Assembly: GCF_017873235.1 (NCBI RefSeq)
Contig: NZ_JAGGJZ010000001.1
Location: 558,001 to 622,000 of the forward strand
Direction of reading: 5' to 3'
Length of the DNA: 64,000 bases
Source: Clostridium moniliforme
GTDB taxonomy: Bacteria; Bacillota; Clostridia; Clostridiales; Clostridiaceae
The translations under genes and the position numbers were made by a program. Below, piece by piece: positions 28,610 to 38,150 of the stretch (positions within the stretch are counted from its first letter, which is position 1; each line of letters starts with the position of its first letter). Under the pieces are notes generated by a model. The model saw nothing but the letters and a program-made list of their open reading frames with translations, did no database searches and was not told the DNA's origin.

Positions 28610-29119
28610 TTAATCTAAATCTCCTTTTTTATAAATACCTATTATTTTATCAACAAATTCAACTCTATCAGCTGAAACAGAATTTCTTAAAGCTAAAAGC
28701 ATATCCATATTAGGATCTCCAGTATTATAATTATTTTTCTTTTTTGAATTCATATTATTATTTTTATTACAATTGCCACTATTCATTCTAGCAAGTTGAC
28801 TTATAATAGAAATTGGATTCATATTATTCATTCCACCCATATTATTAGCCCAATTATTTCCATTATTATTTATATTGTTATTATTCATATTACTATTTCC
28901 GCTATTAAGTTCATTTATAGGAGGAAATGAACTTAAATCAATTCCCTCTTTTTCCATGGAAGCCATTATGTTATTTAATTTATTCTGATCTACATTTCCT
29001 AACATACTCATTAATTGATTTGGATCTATCCCAAAAGGATTATTTGCTAAATTATTGTTAAATAAAGCTTTTGCATCTTCTCTTGAATTACTCTTGCTTT
29101 TATGTTTCTTCTTTGACAT
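28610..29119 (-). CDS. Asparagine-rich low-complexity protein
   Basis: 169 residues. A basic start (SKKKHKSKSNSRED), a short conserved-looking part NPFGIDPNQLMSMLGNVDQNKLNNIMASM, then a stretch of about 60 residues made mostly of Asn with Met, Gly and Lys, and an ordered C-terminus DPNMDMLLALRNSVSADRVEFVDKIIGIYKKGDLD. No signal peptide or membrane helix. The ends resemble small cytosolic proteins found next to spore or envelope protein genes in clostridia, but I cannot name a family. ATG start after GGGAGGAGTTTAA. It follows two Gly/Cys-rich genes on the same strand. Confidence 0.7.
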   Translation of the reverse strand: MSKKKHKSKSNSREDAKALFNNNLANNPFGIDPNQLMSMLGNVDQNKLNNIMASMEKEGIDLSSFPPINELNSGNSNMNNNNINNNGNNWANNMGGMNNMNPISIISQLARMNSGNCNKNNNMNSKKKNNYNTGDPNMDMLLALRNSVSADRVEFVDKIIGIYKKGDLD

Positions 29120-29199
29120 TTAAACTCCTCCCAAAATAACTATTTTATTTACATTCTATGTATGTTAATCTATTTTTGTTATTATTTTTAAGCATTTTT

Positions 29200-29224
29200 T
29201 TGGAGGGTCTTAAAAACCCTCCAA
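29200..29224 (-). other. Hairpin TTGGAGGGT / ACCCTCCAA without a T-run
   Basis: Perfect 9-bp inverted repeat between the 85-residue gene and the Asn-rich gene. On the minus strand it is followed by A residues, so it is not a standard terminator. It contains a buried GGAGGG and may stabilise or process the mRNA. Confidence 0.5.
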
Positions 29225-29256
29225 CAATTATCAATTATATTTAATTGATTAATTTA

Positions 29257-29514
29257 TTAAAATCTGTTATATCCGCATCCACCACAGCAGAATAGTAATA
29301 TTATTATTATCCACCAACAATTTCCGAATCCATTAAAATTATCATTGCAGCCATCATTACAACCACAATTATTATTTCCAGATCCACAACAGAATATTAG
29401 TAATATTATTATCCACCACCAGCAACCATAACCTCCACCATGTCCACCATATGGTACTTGACCTTGAGGTGAAACTATAACTGTTTTATCGCAACAACAT
29501 TTTTTGTGTGACAT
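29257..29514 (-). CDS. Gly/Cys/Asn-rich small protein with WWIIILL motifs
   Basis: 85 residues containing 13 cysteines. Two copies of a motif: WWWIIILLIFCCG near residue 33 and CWWIIIILLFCCGGCG near the C-terminus, separated by an Asn/Gly/Cys linker. The N-terminus KCCCDKTVIVSPQGQVPYGGHGGG has a CCC group. The short hydrophobic stretches are about ten residues, too short for ordinary membrane helices. ATG start after ATAGGAGGCGCGTATA. It is a sibling of the next gene. Similar short glycine-rich hydrophobic proteins occur in spores (YjcZ-like), but this is only an analogy. Confidence 0.75.
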   Translation of the reverse strand: MSHKKCCCDKTVIVSPQGQVPYGGHGGGYGCWWWIIILLIFCCGSGNNNCGCNDGCNDNFNGFGNCWWIIIILLFCCGGCGYNRF

Positions 29515-29544
29515 TATACGCGCCTCCTATATCTTAAACTTTAT

Positions 29545-30015
29545 TTAGCAGTTATTACATCCGCAATTTCCAAATCCATTATTTCCACAACAACAAATTA
29601 ATAGTATTATTATTATCCACCAGCAGCTATCTCCGCCAAAACCGAAACCATCATTTCCACTACCATATCCAGGATAATTATTATATCCGCCCATTAATCC
29701 ACAATTATTTTCTGGTACATAAACTGTTTGTTTACATTTTTTAAATTTAGGTTTTTCACAACAACAACAGCAACAACAACAATCATTAAATCCATATCCC
29801 ATATTACCATATCCCCCATATCCGCCACTGTATCCATTATTTCTACTACAGCAAGCTAATAATAAAATTAATAAAAGCCAGGAGTTGTTTCCGCATCCAT
29901 CGAATCCATTACAGCCACAATTATTGTTAGAGAATCCACAAAGGTTATCTTCACAATCACAGTTGTTATCATCTGAACAATCATTAAAGCCATTTAGGAT
30001 ATCATTAATTTCCAT
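29545..30015 (-). CDS. Cysteine-rich low-complexity protein with an eight-cysteine run
   Basis: 156 residues containing 26 cysteines, one run of which has eight in a row (near residue 78-85, codons TGT/TGC). An acidic Asn/Asp/Cys N-terminus is followed by a hydrophobic patch SWLLLILLLACC, a Gly/Tyr repeat region GYSGGYGGYGNMGYG, the Cys run, a basic linker KPKFKKCKQTVYVPENN, and a final CWWIIIILLICCCG shared with the neighbour. ATG start after AAGGAGG twelve bases upstream. The make-up suggests a disulfide or metal crosslinked structural protein, perhaps of the spore or envelope. I recognise no family. Confidence 0.75.
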   Translation of the reverse strand: MEINDILNGFNDCSDDNNCDCEDNLCGFSNNNCGCNGFDGCGNNSWLLLILLLACCSRNNGYSGGYGGYGNMGYGFNDCCCCCCCCEKPKFKKCKQTVYVPENNCGLMGGYNNYPGYGSGNDGFGFGGDSCWWIIIILLICCCGNNGFGNCGCNNC

Positions 30016-30133
30016 AAACTATACAAACCTCCTTAATTCTTATTTCTATTTAACTTTTATACTATATACTATTCCCTATAAAATAAATTGACACTAATTT
30101 TTAGAAATATTATATTTTTCTACAAATAAAAAA

Positions 30134-30174
30134 AAGGTTCTAGAAAAAGTTTATATAACTTTTTCTAGAACCTT
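30134..30174 (-). terminator. Terminator of engB
   Basis: Arms AAGGTTCTAGAAAAAGTT and its complement with a 5-base loop, lying 15 bases after the engB stop; T residues follow on the minus strand. Confidence 0.85.
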
Positions 30175-30188
30175 ATATTAATATGATT

Positions 30189-30785
30189 TTATTCAGTATC
30201 TTCTGCTAAATCTTCAAAAAGATTGTCAATTAACTGTTCAGTTCCTTTTTTATTAAGTGATGAATAAAAATATAATTTATCATCTTTTGTTAATTTTAAT
30301 GTTTCTCTTATTATTTTTTCACTCTTTTTTAAACTATTATTTGATAACTTATCACTTTTGGTAGCAACTACTGTTACATCATAACCATAGTGCATTATCC
30401 ATTCATGCATCATTATATCATCTGCAGTTGGCTTATGTCTTGAATCAACTAATAGAACAACCCTCTTTAATTCTTCTCTACCATTTAGGTATCTTTCTAT
30501 AGTTTGTCCCCAGCTAGCTTTTTCACTCTTAGATACTTTTGCATATCCATATCCAGGTAAATCAACAAGATAAAAATCATTATTAATTAAAAAGAAATTT
30601 ATAAGTCTTGTCTTTCCAGGAGTTTGACTAACCTTAGCTAATTTTTTTCTATTTGTTAATGCGTTTATTATTGAACTCTTTCCAACATTAGATCTTCCAA
30701 CAAAGGCAATTTCTACTCTATTATCCTTTGGATATTGCTCTTTTTTTACTGCTGATATAATAAACTCTGCTTGTTTTATCCTCAT
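30189..30785 (-). CDS. engB: Ribosome biogenesis GTPase EngB/YsxC
   Basis: About 198 residues with the G motifs in order: GRSNVGKSS (G1), a switch I Thr in SQTPGKT, DLPGYG (G3) and TKSDK (G4). It helps assemble the 50S subunit. Start: the ATG at 30785 follows GGAG by nine bases; another ATG at 30800 lies at the end of lon, inside the ribosome binding site. It is the last gene of the tig-clpP-clpX-lon-engB cluster, a gene order known in several Firmicutes. Confidence 0.94.
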   Translation of the reverse strand: MRIKQAEFIISAVKKEQYPKDNRVEIAFVGRSNVGKSSIINALTNRKKLAKVSQTPGKTRLINFFLINNDFYLVDLPGYGYAKVSKSEKASWGQTIERYLNGREELKRVVLLVDSRHKPTADDIMMHEWIMHYGYDVTVVATKSDKLSNNSLKKSEKIIRETLKLTKDDKLYFYSSLNKKGTEQLIDNLFEDLAEDTE

Positions 30786-30800
30786 AGGTATCATCTCCAA

Positions 30801-33110
30801 TTATTGCATTATTGCATTATCTATCACTGTGTCAATTTGCTCTGCTGTCACTATTTTTAAACCTTTTTTTATTGAAGCTGGTATCTTTTCTGTATCTTTT
30901 TCATTTTCTTTAGGAATTATAATTGTATCAATTCCAGCTCTAACTGCTGCAAGAGATTTTTCTTTTAAACCTCCTATAGGAAGAACTCTTCCTGTTAAAG
31001 TAATTTCTCCAGTCATAGCCACATTATGTCTTACTTTTTTATTTGATAAAGCTGAAACTAATGCTGTAACCATAGTTACTCCTGCTGAAGGTCCATCTTT
31101 TGGCACTGCCCCCTCTGGAACATGTATATGAACATCTTTATTTTTATAAAAATCCATATCTATTCCATACTTAGATGCATTAGCTCTTACATATGTAAAA
31201 GCAGCCTTAGCAGATTCTTGCATTACATCTCCTAATTGTCCTGTTAATTGAAGTTTTCCTGAACCTTCCATAACCATAGCTTCTACTGGTAGTGTATCTC
31301 CACCATAAGCTGTCCATGCCATACCAGTAACAACTCCAATTTTATCATCCTTATCTATTCTCTCATAATTAAATACTTTTTTACCTAATAGACTTTCCAC
31401 TTTTTTAGAATTTATACTTACTTTTTCTTTATTCTTTTTAAGCATCTCTGTAATTGCTTTTCTAATTATTGAAGCTATTACTCTATTTAAGCTTCTTACT
31501 CCTGATTCTAAAGTATATCCTTCTATAATTTCTTTAATTGCAGAATCGCTTATTTTTATACTTTCCTCTGAAACATTATGTTCCTTTAAAGCCTTAGGAA
31601 CTAAATATCTTTTTGCTATTTGAAATTTTTCTTCGTAAGTATATCCTGAAACCTCAATTACTTCCATTCTATCAAGTAAAGCCCTTGGAATTGTATCTAA
31701 ACTATTTGCTGTTGCTATAAAGAATACATTTGACAAATCTAAAGGTAACTCTAAATAATTATCTCTAAAATTAAAATTTTGCTCACTATCCAAAACTTCT
31801 AATAAAGCATCAGATGGATCACCTTTATAGTTTGAACTAATTTTATCAATTTCATCAAATAATATAAGGGGATTATTTGTTTGAGTTTCTTTTAATGCAT
31901 AAGCTATTCTTCCTGGTATAGCTCCAACATAAGTTTTTCTATGCCCTCTAATTTCAGATTCATCTTTCATTCCACCTAATGCAATTCTTGAATATTTTCT
32001 ATTCATAGCTTCTGCTATTGATTTTGCAATTGATGTTTTACCAACTCCAGGTGGACCTACTAAACAAAGAATTGATCCCTTCATACTGTTACTCATTTGC
32101 TTTACAGCAAGATATTCTACAATTCTTTCCTTAACATCATTTAAACCATAATGATCTCTTTGTAATACTTTCTCAGCATTTTTTATATTTATAGTATCCT
32201 TACTACTCTTATTCCAAGGCATGTCCAGTATCCAATCTAAATATGTCTTTATAACAGCTTCTTCTGAACTTGAAGCAGAAGAACCTTTTAATCTATTAAG
32301 TTCATATTCTGCTTTTTCTAAAACTTCCTTAGGAAGTTTTAGTTCTTTAATCTTTTCTTCATATTTATTTATTTCTTTTTTAGCATCATCATCTTCTCCA
32401 AGTTCTTCTTGAATTGCTTTAAGCTGCTCTCTTAGAAAATATTCTTTTTGATTCTTATCTGTTTTTTCTTTTACTTTATTAGCGATCTTTTTTTGAATTT
32501 TAATAATTTGAATTTCTTCTTCAATCATTACTAAAAGTCTTTGAATTCTTTTTTTAAAATTAACAATTTCTAATAATTCTTGTCTATAATCTTCTCTTGT
32601 AATAGCTACAGCACTTACCATATCTACAAATTCATAAACTTTATCATCAAATTCAACAGCTTTTACAACCTCTTTTGAATTTTCTCCAGTAAGTTTCATA
32701 AATTTTATAAACATTTCTTTTAAGGATTTTATGTAAGCACTTATCTCAATATTATCTATTTCTTCTTCTTTAATTCTCTCTAATTCAACTTCTAAATAAG
32801 ATTTTTTAGCCTGATATTTTTTTATTTTAGCTCTCTCTTTACCTTCAACTAAAACTCTTATTATATTATCAGGTAATTTAATTATTTGCTTTATATCACA
32901 GATTGTTCCAATCTTACTTATATCACTTTTTTTTGGATCATCTATTTCTACATTTTTTTGTGGTGCAAGAAAAATCTTTTCTCCATTTTTCATTGCAGTT
33001 TCTACTGCTATCTTTGACTTTTCTCTTCCAACATCGAAGTGAGTAACCATATTTGGGAAAATGGTTATTCCTCTTAGAGGAATTAAAGGAAGAATATTTT
33101 CATTTGTCAT
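30801..33110 (-). CDS. lon: ATP-dependent protease Lon
   Basis: 769 residues: N-terminal substrate domain starting LPLIPLRGITIFPNMVTHFDVG, coiled-coil linker, AAA+ module with Walker A GPPGVGKT near residue 352 and Walker B LILFDEIDKI, and C-terminal protease with the catalytic Ser in PKDGPSAGVTM and Lys in GGLKEKSLAAVRAG. It degrades damaged and regulatory proteins. ATG start after a purine-rich GGGGGAAGATAGGT. It ends where engB begins, so both are probably one transcript. Confidence 0.96.
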   Translation of the reverse strand: MTNENILPLIPLRGITIFPNMVTHFDVGREKSKIAVETAMKNGEKIFLAPQKNVEIDDPKKSDISKIGTICDIKQIIKLPDNIIRVLVEGKERAKIKKYQAKKSYLEVELERIKEEEIDNIEISAYIKSLKEMFIKFMKLTGENSKEVVKAVEFDDKVYEFVDMVSAVAITREDYRQELLEIVNFKKRIQRLLVMIEEEIQIIKIQKKIANKVKEKTDKNQKEYFLREQLKAIQEELGEDDDAKKEINKYEEKIKELKLPKEVLEKAEYELNRLKGSSASSSEEAVIKTYLDWILDMPWNKSSKDTINIKNAEKVLQRDHYGLNDVKERIVEYLAVKQMSNSMKGSILCLVGPPGVGKTSIAKSIAEAMNRKYSRIALGGMKDESEIRGHRKTYVGAIPGRIAYALKETQTNNPLILFDEIDKISSNYKGDPSDALLEVLDSEQNFNFRDNYLELPLDLSNVFFIATANSLDTIPRALLDRMEVIEVSGYTYEEKFQIAKRYLVPKALKEHNVSEESIKISDSAIKEIIEGYTLESGVRSLNRVIASIIRKAITEMLKKNKEKVSINSKKVESLLGKKVFNYERIDKDDKIGVVTGMAWTAYGGDTLPVEAMVMEGSGKLQLTGQLGDVMQESAKAAFTYVRANASKYGIDMDFYKNKDVHIHVPEGAVPKDGPSAGVTMVTALVSALSNKKVRHNVAMTGEITLTGRVLPIGGLKEKSLAAVRAGIDTIIIPKENEKDTEKIPASIKKGLKIVTAEQIDTVIDNAIMQ

Positions 33111-33203
33111 ACCTATCTTCCCCCAATCTTTATAATTATTTTTATTAGACTTAATAAGTATACCATAACCATAAGTTTTTTCAATAATTGTAATATATAA
33201 ATA

Positions 33204-33230
33204 AAAAACACTCTTTTAAAGAGTGTTTTT
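33204..33230 (-). terminator. Terminator of clpX
   Basis: AAAAACACTCTT-TTA-AAGAGTGTTTTT just after the clpX stop. It separates clpX from lon, so lon has its own promoter or depends on read-through. Confidence 0.8.
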
Positions 33231-33243
33231 TATAGTATTTTAT

Positions 33244-34542
33244 CTAAGCTGTTTCTGTATCTTCTTTAGTTTTTGATGATTTATCAATAAGCATTGGCCT
33301 TACTTCACCTTCTGGTAATCTTTCTACCTCTGGTTTAGCTCCATTTTTTATTGTATCTTCTGTTATTACTACCTTAGTTATTCTCTCATCTGATGGTATT
33401 TCAAACATAATATCCATCATCATTTCTTCTATTATTGCTCTTAACCCTCTAGCTCCTGTACTTCTACTAATAGCTTCTTCAGCTATTGTTTCTAGAGATT
33501 TTTCCGTAAATTCAAGATCTACATTATCAAGTTCAAACAATTTTTTATATTGTTTAATTAAAGCATTTTTAGGTTCACATAATATTTTAACTAAAGCATT
33601 TTTATCAAGTGATTCTAAAGTAACCAATATAGGAAGTCTTCCTACAAATTCTGGAATTAATCCAAATTTCAAAAGATCACCAGGCATTATTTCTTTAAAT
33701 AATGTTCCTAAATCTTTTTCTTTCTTTGATTGAATATCTGCTCCAAAACCAATTGAACTCTTTCTTGTTCTTTTTTCAATTATTTTGTCTATTCCATCAA
33801 AAGCTCCTCCACAAATAAATAATATGTTTGAAGTATTTATTTGAAGTAGTTCTTGATGAGGATGTTTTCTACCTCCTTGTGGTGGAACTGAAGCTGTTGT
33901 TCCTTCTAATATTTTTAGAAGTGCTTGTTGAACTCCTTCTCCAGAAACATCCCTTGTAATTGATGGATTTTCTGATTTTCTTGCAATCTTATCTATTTCA
34001 TCTATATAAATAATACCTTTTTCTGCTCTTTCTATGTCATAATCAGCATTTTGTATTAATTTTAATAGAATGTTCTCTACATCTTCTCCAACATATCCAG
34101 CCTCTGTTAATGTTGTTGCATCTGCAATTGCAAATGGAACATTTAAAACTTTCGCTAATGTTTGAGCAAGTAAAGTCTTCCCTGAACCTGTTGGTCCTAG
34201 TAATAATATATTACTCTTTTGTAATTCTATATCATCATTTGAGACTTTCTTACTATTTATTCTCTTATAATGATTATAAACTGCAACAGCTAATGATTTT
34301 TTAGCTCCTTCTTGACCTATTACATATGAATCAAGATATTCTTTTATTTCTTGTGGTTTAGGCAAATCTGTTGAAACGACTTCTTTTGTTTCTTCAAATT
34401 CGTCTTCTATAATTTCTGAACATAATTCAATACATTCATCACATATATACACTCCAGGTCCAGCTATTAATCTTTTAACCTGATCTTGATTCTTTCCACA
34501 AAAAGAACATTTTAACTGTTTTTTATCTTCATATTTAGCCAT
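33244..34542 (-). CDS. clpX: ATP-dependent Clp protease ATP-binding subunit ClpX
   Basis: 432 residues from the ATG at 34542 that follows GAGGTGAAAAAT. N-terminal zinc-binding domain with four cysteines (CSFCGK and CDECIELC), then AAA+ domain with Walker A GPTGSGKT near residue 115, Walker [11 protein letters not shown], sensor and a ClpP-docking IGF-type loop (KSSIGFGAD). It unfolds proteins for ClpP. The open frame begins at a GTG three codons earlier, inside the ribosome binding site. Confidence 0.96.
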   Translation of the reverse strand: MAKYEDKKQLKCSFCGKNQDQVKRLIAGPGVYICDECIELCSEIIEDEFEETKEVVSTDLPKPQEIKEYLDSYVIGQEGAKKSLAVAVYNHYKRINSKKVSNDDIELQKSNILLLGPTGSGKTLLAQTLAKVLNVPFAIADATTLTEAGYVGEDVENILLKLIQNADYDIERAEKGIIYIDEIDKIARKSENPSITRDVSGEGVQQALLKILEGTTASVPPQGGRKHPHQELLQINTSNILFICGGAFDGIDKIIEKRTRKSSIGFGADIQSKKEKDLGTLFKEIMPGDLLKFGLIPEFVGRLPILVTLESLDKNALVKILCEPKNALIKQYKKLFELDNVDLEFTEKSLETIAEEAISRSTGARGLRAIIEEMMMDIMFEIPSDERITKVVITEDTIKNGAKPEVERLPEGEVRPMLIDKSSKTKEDTETA

Positions 34543-34577
34543 ATTTTTCACCTCACTAAGGACAAGCCCTAAATTTA

Positions 34578-35174
34578 TTATGCCTTTTCTATTTCGTTCT
34601 TAGTAATTACTTTATCAATTAAGCCATATTCCATAGCTTCATCTGCATCCATAAAATTATCTCTTTCTACATCTGCTTTAAGCTTTTCTAAAGGCATACC
34701 TGTATTTTTACTTAGTATTTGATTTAATCTATCTTTTATTCTTAAAATTCTCTTTGCATGAATGTCAAAATCAGTTGCCTGACCTTGGAAACCACCTAAA
34801 GGTTGATGTATCATTATCTCTGCATTTGGAAGAGCATATCTCTTTCCTTTTTCACCTGATGAAAGTAAGAAAGAACCCATTGAAGCTGCTAATCCAATAC
34901 ATATAGTACAAACATCTGGTTTTATATATTGCATAGTGTCATATATAGCCATACCAGCTGTAATTGATCCTCCTGGACTATTTATATAAACATATATATC
35001 TTTATCTGGATCTTCACTTTCTAAGAATAAAAGCTGAGCAACTACTAGATTTGAAGTATCATCATTTATTTCACCATTAAGCATTATTATTCTATCTTTT
35101 AATAGTCTTGAAAAAATATCATAACTTCTTTCTCCTCTATTTGTTTGTTCAACAACCATTGGAACTAAACTCAT
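34578..35174 (-). CDS. clpP: ATP-dependent Clp protease proteolytic subunit ClpP
   Basis: 198 residues with the serine protease triad in standard context: Ser in [14 protein letters not shown] (about residue 100), His in [12 protein letters not shown] (about 125), and Asp in the later helix. Tetradecameric chamber protease working with ClpX. ATG start after AAGGAGGGAACAGTT. It is 35 bases upstream of clpX on the same strand. Confidence 0.96.
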   Translation of the reverse strand: MSLVPMVVEQTNRGERSYDIFSRLLKDRIIMLNGEINDDTSNLVVAQLLFLESEDPDKDIYVYINSPGGSITAGMAIYDTMQYIKPDVCTICIGLAASMGSFLLSSGEKGKRYALPNAEIMIHQPLGGFQGQATDFDIHAKRILRIKDRLNQILSKNTGMPLEKLKADVERDNFMDADEAMEYGLIDKVITKNEIEKA

Positions 35175-35255
35175 AACTGTTCCCTCCTTTATTAATGTAA
35201 CTTAAATAAAATTATACATCAATATAATTATTTTGTTAATTGTTTTATTTGAAAT

Positions 35256-35284
35256 AATTGCCAGAAAAATATTTTCTGGCAATT
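35256..35284 (-). other. Hairpin between tig and clpP without a T-run
   Basis: Inverted repeat AATTGCCAGAAAA / TTTTCTGGCAATT (loop of a few bases, overlapping arms). No U-run follows on the minus strand, so it is more likely an mRNA processing or stabilising element than a full terminator; it may partly uncouple tig from clpP. Confidence 0.5.
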
Positions 35285-35321
35285 ATCTAATGATTATATA
35301 TATTTAGTTTTATTATATCAA

Positions 35322-36605
35322 TTATTTGCAGTTATCTTCTAATAACTTTATTGTCTTTGTTACAACTATATCTTTTTCAATCATAGCTCTTTGAGTTTGC
35401 ATTAACATTTCAGCCATCTTTTCAGCTTCATCTCCTGCATACATCTTAGCTACTTCATTAGCTTTTTCTTTTACTTCTTCGTCAGTTGCTTCGATTTTTT
35501 CAGCTTCAGCTATAGCTTCTAATACTAAATCAGATTTAACTTTCTTTTCAGCATTTTCTCTCATGTATGATCTCATTTTTTCTTCATTGTTTCCAGTGAA
35601 TTGCATATATTGTTCTAATGATAATCCTTGGTATTTTAATCTATTTTCAAGATCTCTAACCATAGCATCAATTTCTTTTTCGATCATTACATTTGGAACA
35701 TCCATATTTGAATTTTCTATAACTGCTGTTACTAATTCATCTTCAAATTCTCTTTCTATTGAAGTTTTCTTAGTTTCTTCTAACTTTCCTTTAATATCAG
35801 CCTTTAATTCATCTAATGTATTAAATTCTGATACTTCTTTAGCAAATTCATCATCTAATTGAGGAAGTTCTTTGAATTTAATTTGTTTAATCTTTACTTC
35901 AAAAGTAGCTTCTTTTCCATTTAATTCTTCTTTTCCATAATTTTCTGGGAAAGTAACTTTAACTTCTTTTTCTTCATCAGTAGTTAAACCAATTAATTGA
36001 TCTTCAAAGTTATCTATAAATGAACCAGAACCTATTTCTAATGGATATTCATGTCCTTCTCCACCTTCAAAAGCAACTCCATCAATGAATCCTTTGAAAT
36101 CTATAACAGCTATATCGCCTTTTTCAATTTTTCCATCATTTTTAGTTTCTACTCTAGCATTTTGTTGTTGCATATTTTTTAGTTGTCCTTCAACTTCTTC
36201 ATCAGAAACTACAACTTCTTTTTTCTTTACTGATAATCCTTTATATTCTCCAAGTTCAACTTCTGGATATAAAGTAACTTCTGCTGTGTAAACTAATTCT
36301 TTTCCTTCACCAACTTCTAAAACATCTATCTTTGGATAGTCTACTGGTTTTAATTTATTTTCTTGTATTAATGTTGGATAAGTTTCATTTATTACAGTAT
36401 TTATAGCATCTTCAAATAATACTTCTACTCCATAATGTTTCTTTACCATTGCCATTGGCACTTTACCTTTTCTAAATCCAGGTATATTAAAATTTTTCTT
36501 ATTTTTGTTGTAAGCTTTATTTAAAGCAGCAGTAAACTTCTCTGCTTCCACTCTCACTTCAAATTTAACAACATTAGCTTCTATTTTTTCCATTTTAGCT
36601 TCCAT
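35322..36605 (-). CDS. tig: Trigger factor (ribosome-bound chaperone)
   Basis: 427 residues: N-terminal ribosome-binding domain with [20 protein letters not shown], a central FKBP-like prolyl isomerase domain ([17 protein letters not shown] and [22 protein letters not shown] region, about residues 155-240), and a helical C-terminal chaperone arm. It binds nascent chains at the exit tunnel. ATG start after AGGAGGAAAAGCAG. It heads the proteostasis cluster tig-clpP-clpX-lon-engB. Confidence 0.96.
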   Translation of the reverse strand: MEAKMEKIEANVVKFEVRVEAEKFTAALNKAYNKNKKNFNIPGFRKGKVPMAMVKKHYGVEVLFEDAINTVINETYPTLIQENKLKPVDYPKIDVLEVGEGKELVYTAEVTLYPEVELGEYKGLSVKKKEVVVSDEEVEGQLKNMQQQNARVETKNDGKIEKGDIAVIDFKGFIDGVAFEGGEGHEYPLEIGSGSFIDNFEDQLIGLTTDEEKEVKVTFPENYGKEELNGKEATFEVKIKQIKFKELPQLDDEFAKEVSEFNTLDELKADIKGKLEETKKTSIEREFEDELVTAVIENSNMDVPNVMIEKEIDAMVRDLENRLKYQGLSLEQYMQFTGNNEEKMRSYMRENAEKKVKSDLVLEAIAEAEKIEATDEEVKEKANEVAKMYAGDEAEKMAEMLMQTQRAMIEKDIVVTKTIKLLEDNCK

Positions 36606-36714
36606 CTGCTTTTCCTCCTAAAATAGTTCTTTATTCTCATATATTAACTACGTTATTATAACATAAATTTCTACATATTATCAAATGCTTTATTATATAT
36701 AGAGTTTTTTACTA

Positions 36715-37500
36715 TTACTTTAAAATACTTCCCTTATCATTAAGTACATATTCATTTTTGTCTATTTTTATTTCTATTCCTTTTTTTGGAACAACTTTCC
36801 CGAATTCTATGTTTTTAGCTTTTGTATTTCTTGCAAAAATGTTTGTATTATTTTTTATATTATATATCCATGCATATTGATTCTTAGCCGCTGTCCCAAA
36901 ATAAGGTAGGTTGCTTATATATACAATGCAGTCATCATCTAAAAACTTTGCATCAGAAGTCCATAAATATTTTTTTTCTCTTTTTAAGATAGATTCTTTA
37001 TGAAACTTTTGTCCTTTAGTTGAAACATATTCTTTTCTTGTAATATCTTTGACTTTTCCATCTATATCTATAAGTTGCATATTCTGATTTTCATCTAATG
37101 TTAGTATCATTTGTTTATTAGGAGATATATCGTAATTTAGTCCCTTAACATCTTCTACAGAAACAAATTCTTTTTTATCATCAACAGTTTTATACTCACA
37201 TTTTAGAACTAAATTTTTCCCAAGCTTCACATCCATATAAGTTTTTTTAGGTGGTTCTGGTTTAGTCTCAGCTTCATTAACTTTAGATTCTTCTTTTGGT
37301 TTTTGTTCTATCTGATTATCACTATCTGCCCAAGCTTGCAGTTTTGCTCTTACATTAGAAAAATCTATTTTTTCTATTTTAAACTTATATATAAAAACTC
37401 CAGCTATTGTTGCAACTATACTAATCAAGACTATAATTTTAGCCTTTCTTTTTTTCATTTTCTTTTCATAATCTCTACTAAAAATACTTGGTTTAGCCAA
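36715..37500 (-). CDS. Membrane-anchored protein of unknown function
   Basis: 261 residues with a basic cytosolic start (RDYEKKMKKRKAK), one membrane helix (IIVLISIVATIAGVFIYKF, residues about 20-38), a charged linker rich in Lys/Glu/Pro, and an extracellular beta-rich domain that looks like a partial WD/propeller-type set of strands (DISPNKQMILTLDENQNMQLIDIDGKV). No catalytic motif is seen. It sits upstream of tig on the same strand with a 109-base gap. I do not recognise the family. Confidence 0.7.
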   Translation of the reverse strand: MAKPSIFSRDYEKKMKKRKAKIIVLISIVATIAGVFIYKFKIEKIDFSNVRAKLQAWADSDNQIEQKPKEESKVNEAETKPEPPKKTYMDVKLGKNLVLKCEYKTVDDKKEFVSVEDVKGLNYDISPNKQMILTLDENQNMQLIDIDGKVKDITRKEYVSTKGQKFHKESILKREKKYLWTSDAKFLDDDCIVYISNLPYFGTAAKNQYAWIYNIKNNTNIFARNTKAKNIEFGKVVPKKGIEIKIDKNEYVLNDKGSILK

Positions 37501-37581
37501 AATATTTACCTCCTAAACTTGCTAATACTAAATTCATTATACAATATTTATTTTAAAAAAGAATATCTAACTTATTATATT

Positions 37582-37731
37582 TTACTTACTTTTTCTTTTT
37601 TTGCATTTGCAACTACATTCTCTTATTCCTAAAGATTTTTTTTCTTCTTTAGTAAGCTTAGCTACATTATTTGAATATTCTTCATATTCTGGAGTATCCT
37701 TTAAATGAGTTTTCTTCTCTATTATTAACAT
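37582..37731 (-). CDS. Small protein with a CSCKCKKRK tail
   Basis: 49 residues. The ATG at 37731 follows AAAGGAGGATTGTT, an excellent ribosome binding site, and the frame stays open to the stop at 37582. The sequence starts LIIEKKTHLKDTPEYEEY and ends GIRECSCKCKKRKSK: three cysteines spaced C-x-C-x-C followed by a basic tail. No membrane helix. It may bind a metal or nucleic acid. It is 81 bases upstream of the membrane-anchored gene. Not recognised. Confidence 0.7.
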   Translation of the reverse strand: MLIIEKKTHLKDTPEYEEYSNNVAKLTKEEKKSLGIRECSCKCKKRKSK

Positions 37732-37913
37732 AACAATCCTCCTTTACAATATCATATTTTAACAAAATTTAATAACATTCTAAAGTATATTATTATAAAT
37801 TTACAAATAAAATCTCTTTATTCATTTATTAAATATATTTTTATTCATATTTCTACATTTTTAAACATATTCTTAACTATTTATTAATAAAAAGTAAATT
37901 TATTTCTTCTCTC

Positions 37914-37942
37914 TTGGAATACCTTTTCATTTCTAGTATAAT
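37914..37942 (+). promoter_or_regulatory. Promoter of a plus-strand small RNA
   Basis: TTGGAA (37914-37919), 17 bases, TATAAT (37937-37942); nothing on the plus strand is a gene downstream, only the hairpin array at 37949-38095. Confidence 0.6.
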
Positions 37943-37948
37943 TATATT

Positions 37949-38095
37949 AACAAATAAATTATAAATAAAGCCCATACCACTCTATTAGCAAACGCTATAG
38001 AGTTTAAATAAACCCCACAAAATGTTCATTTATTCCCTTTCTTAAATGAACATAACCCTTTAACCTGTACTATTATAGTGCAGGTTTTTATTTAT
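37949..38095 (+). ncRNA. Candidate three-hairpin small RNA with a CCC loop
   Basis: Transcribed rightward from the promoter at 37914-37942. Hairpin 1: ACTCTA-T-TAGC-AAAC-GCTATAGAGT (37979-38003). Hairpin 2: perfect 11-bp ATGTTCATTTA / TAAATGAACAT with loop TTCCCTTTCT (38022-38053). Hairpin 3: ACCTGTACTA-TTA-TAGTGCAGGT followed by TTTTTATTTATTTT (38063-38094), a terminator. Linkers hold AAACCCCAC and AACCCTTTAACC. No reading frame or ribosome binding site. The gap belongs to no gene, both flanking genes run the other way. About 145 nucleotides. Confidence 0.65.
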
Positions 38096-38102
38096 TTTAT
38101 TT

Positions 38103-38141
38103 AAAAAATTAGCCAATGAAATTATTCACTAGCTAATTTTT
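38103..38141 (-). terminator. Terminator of the TcaA-like gene
   Basis: AAAAATTAGC...GCTAATTTTT arms with a mostly paired middle (TAGTGAA / TTTCATT) and a T-run on the minus strand; ten bases after the stop at 38151. Confidence 0.75.
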
Positions 38142-38150
38142 CAAGTTTCT

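Noticed and set aside
29200..29224. Terminator of the small Gly/Cys-rich gene
   Set aside because: The T-run is on the wrong side; on the transcribed strand the hairpin is followed by A residues.
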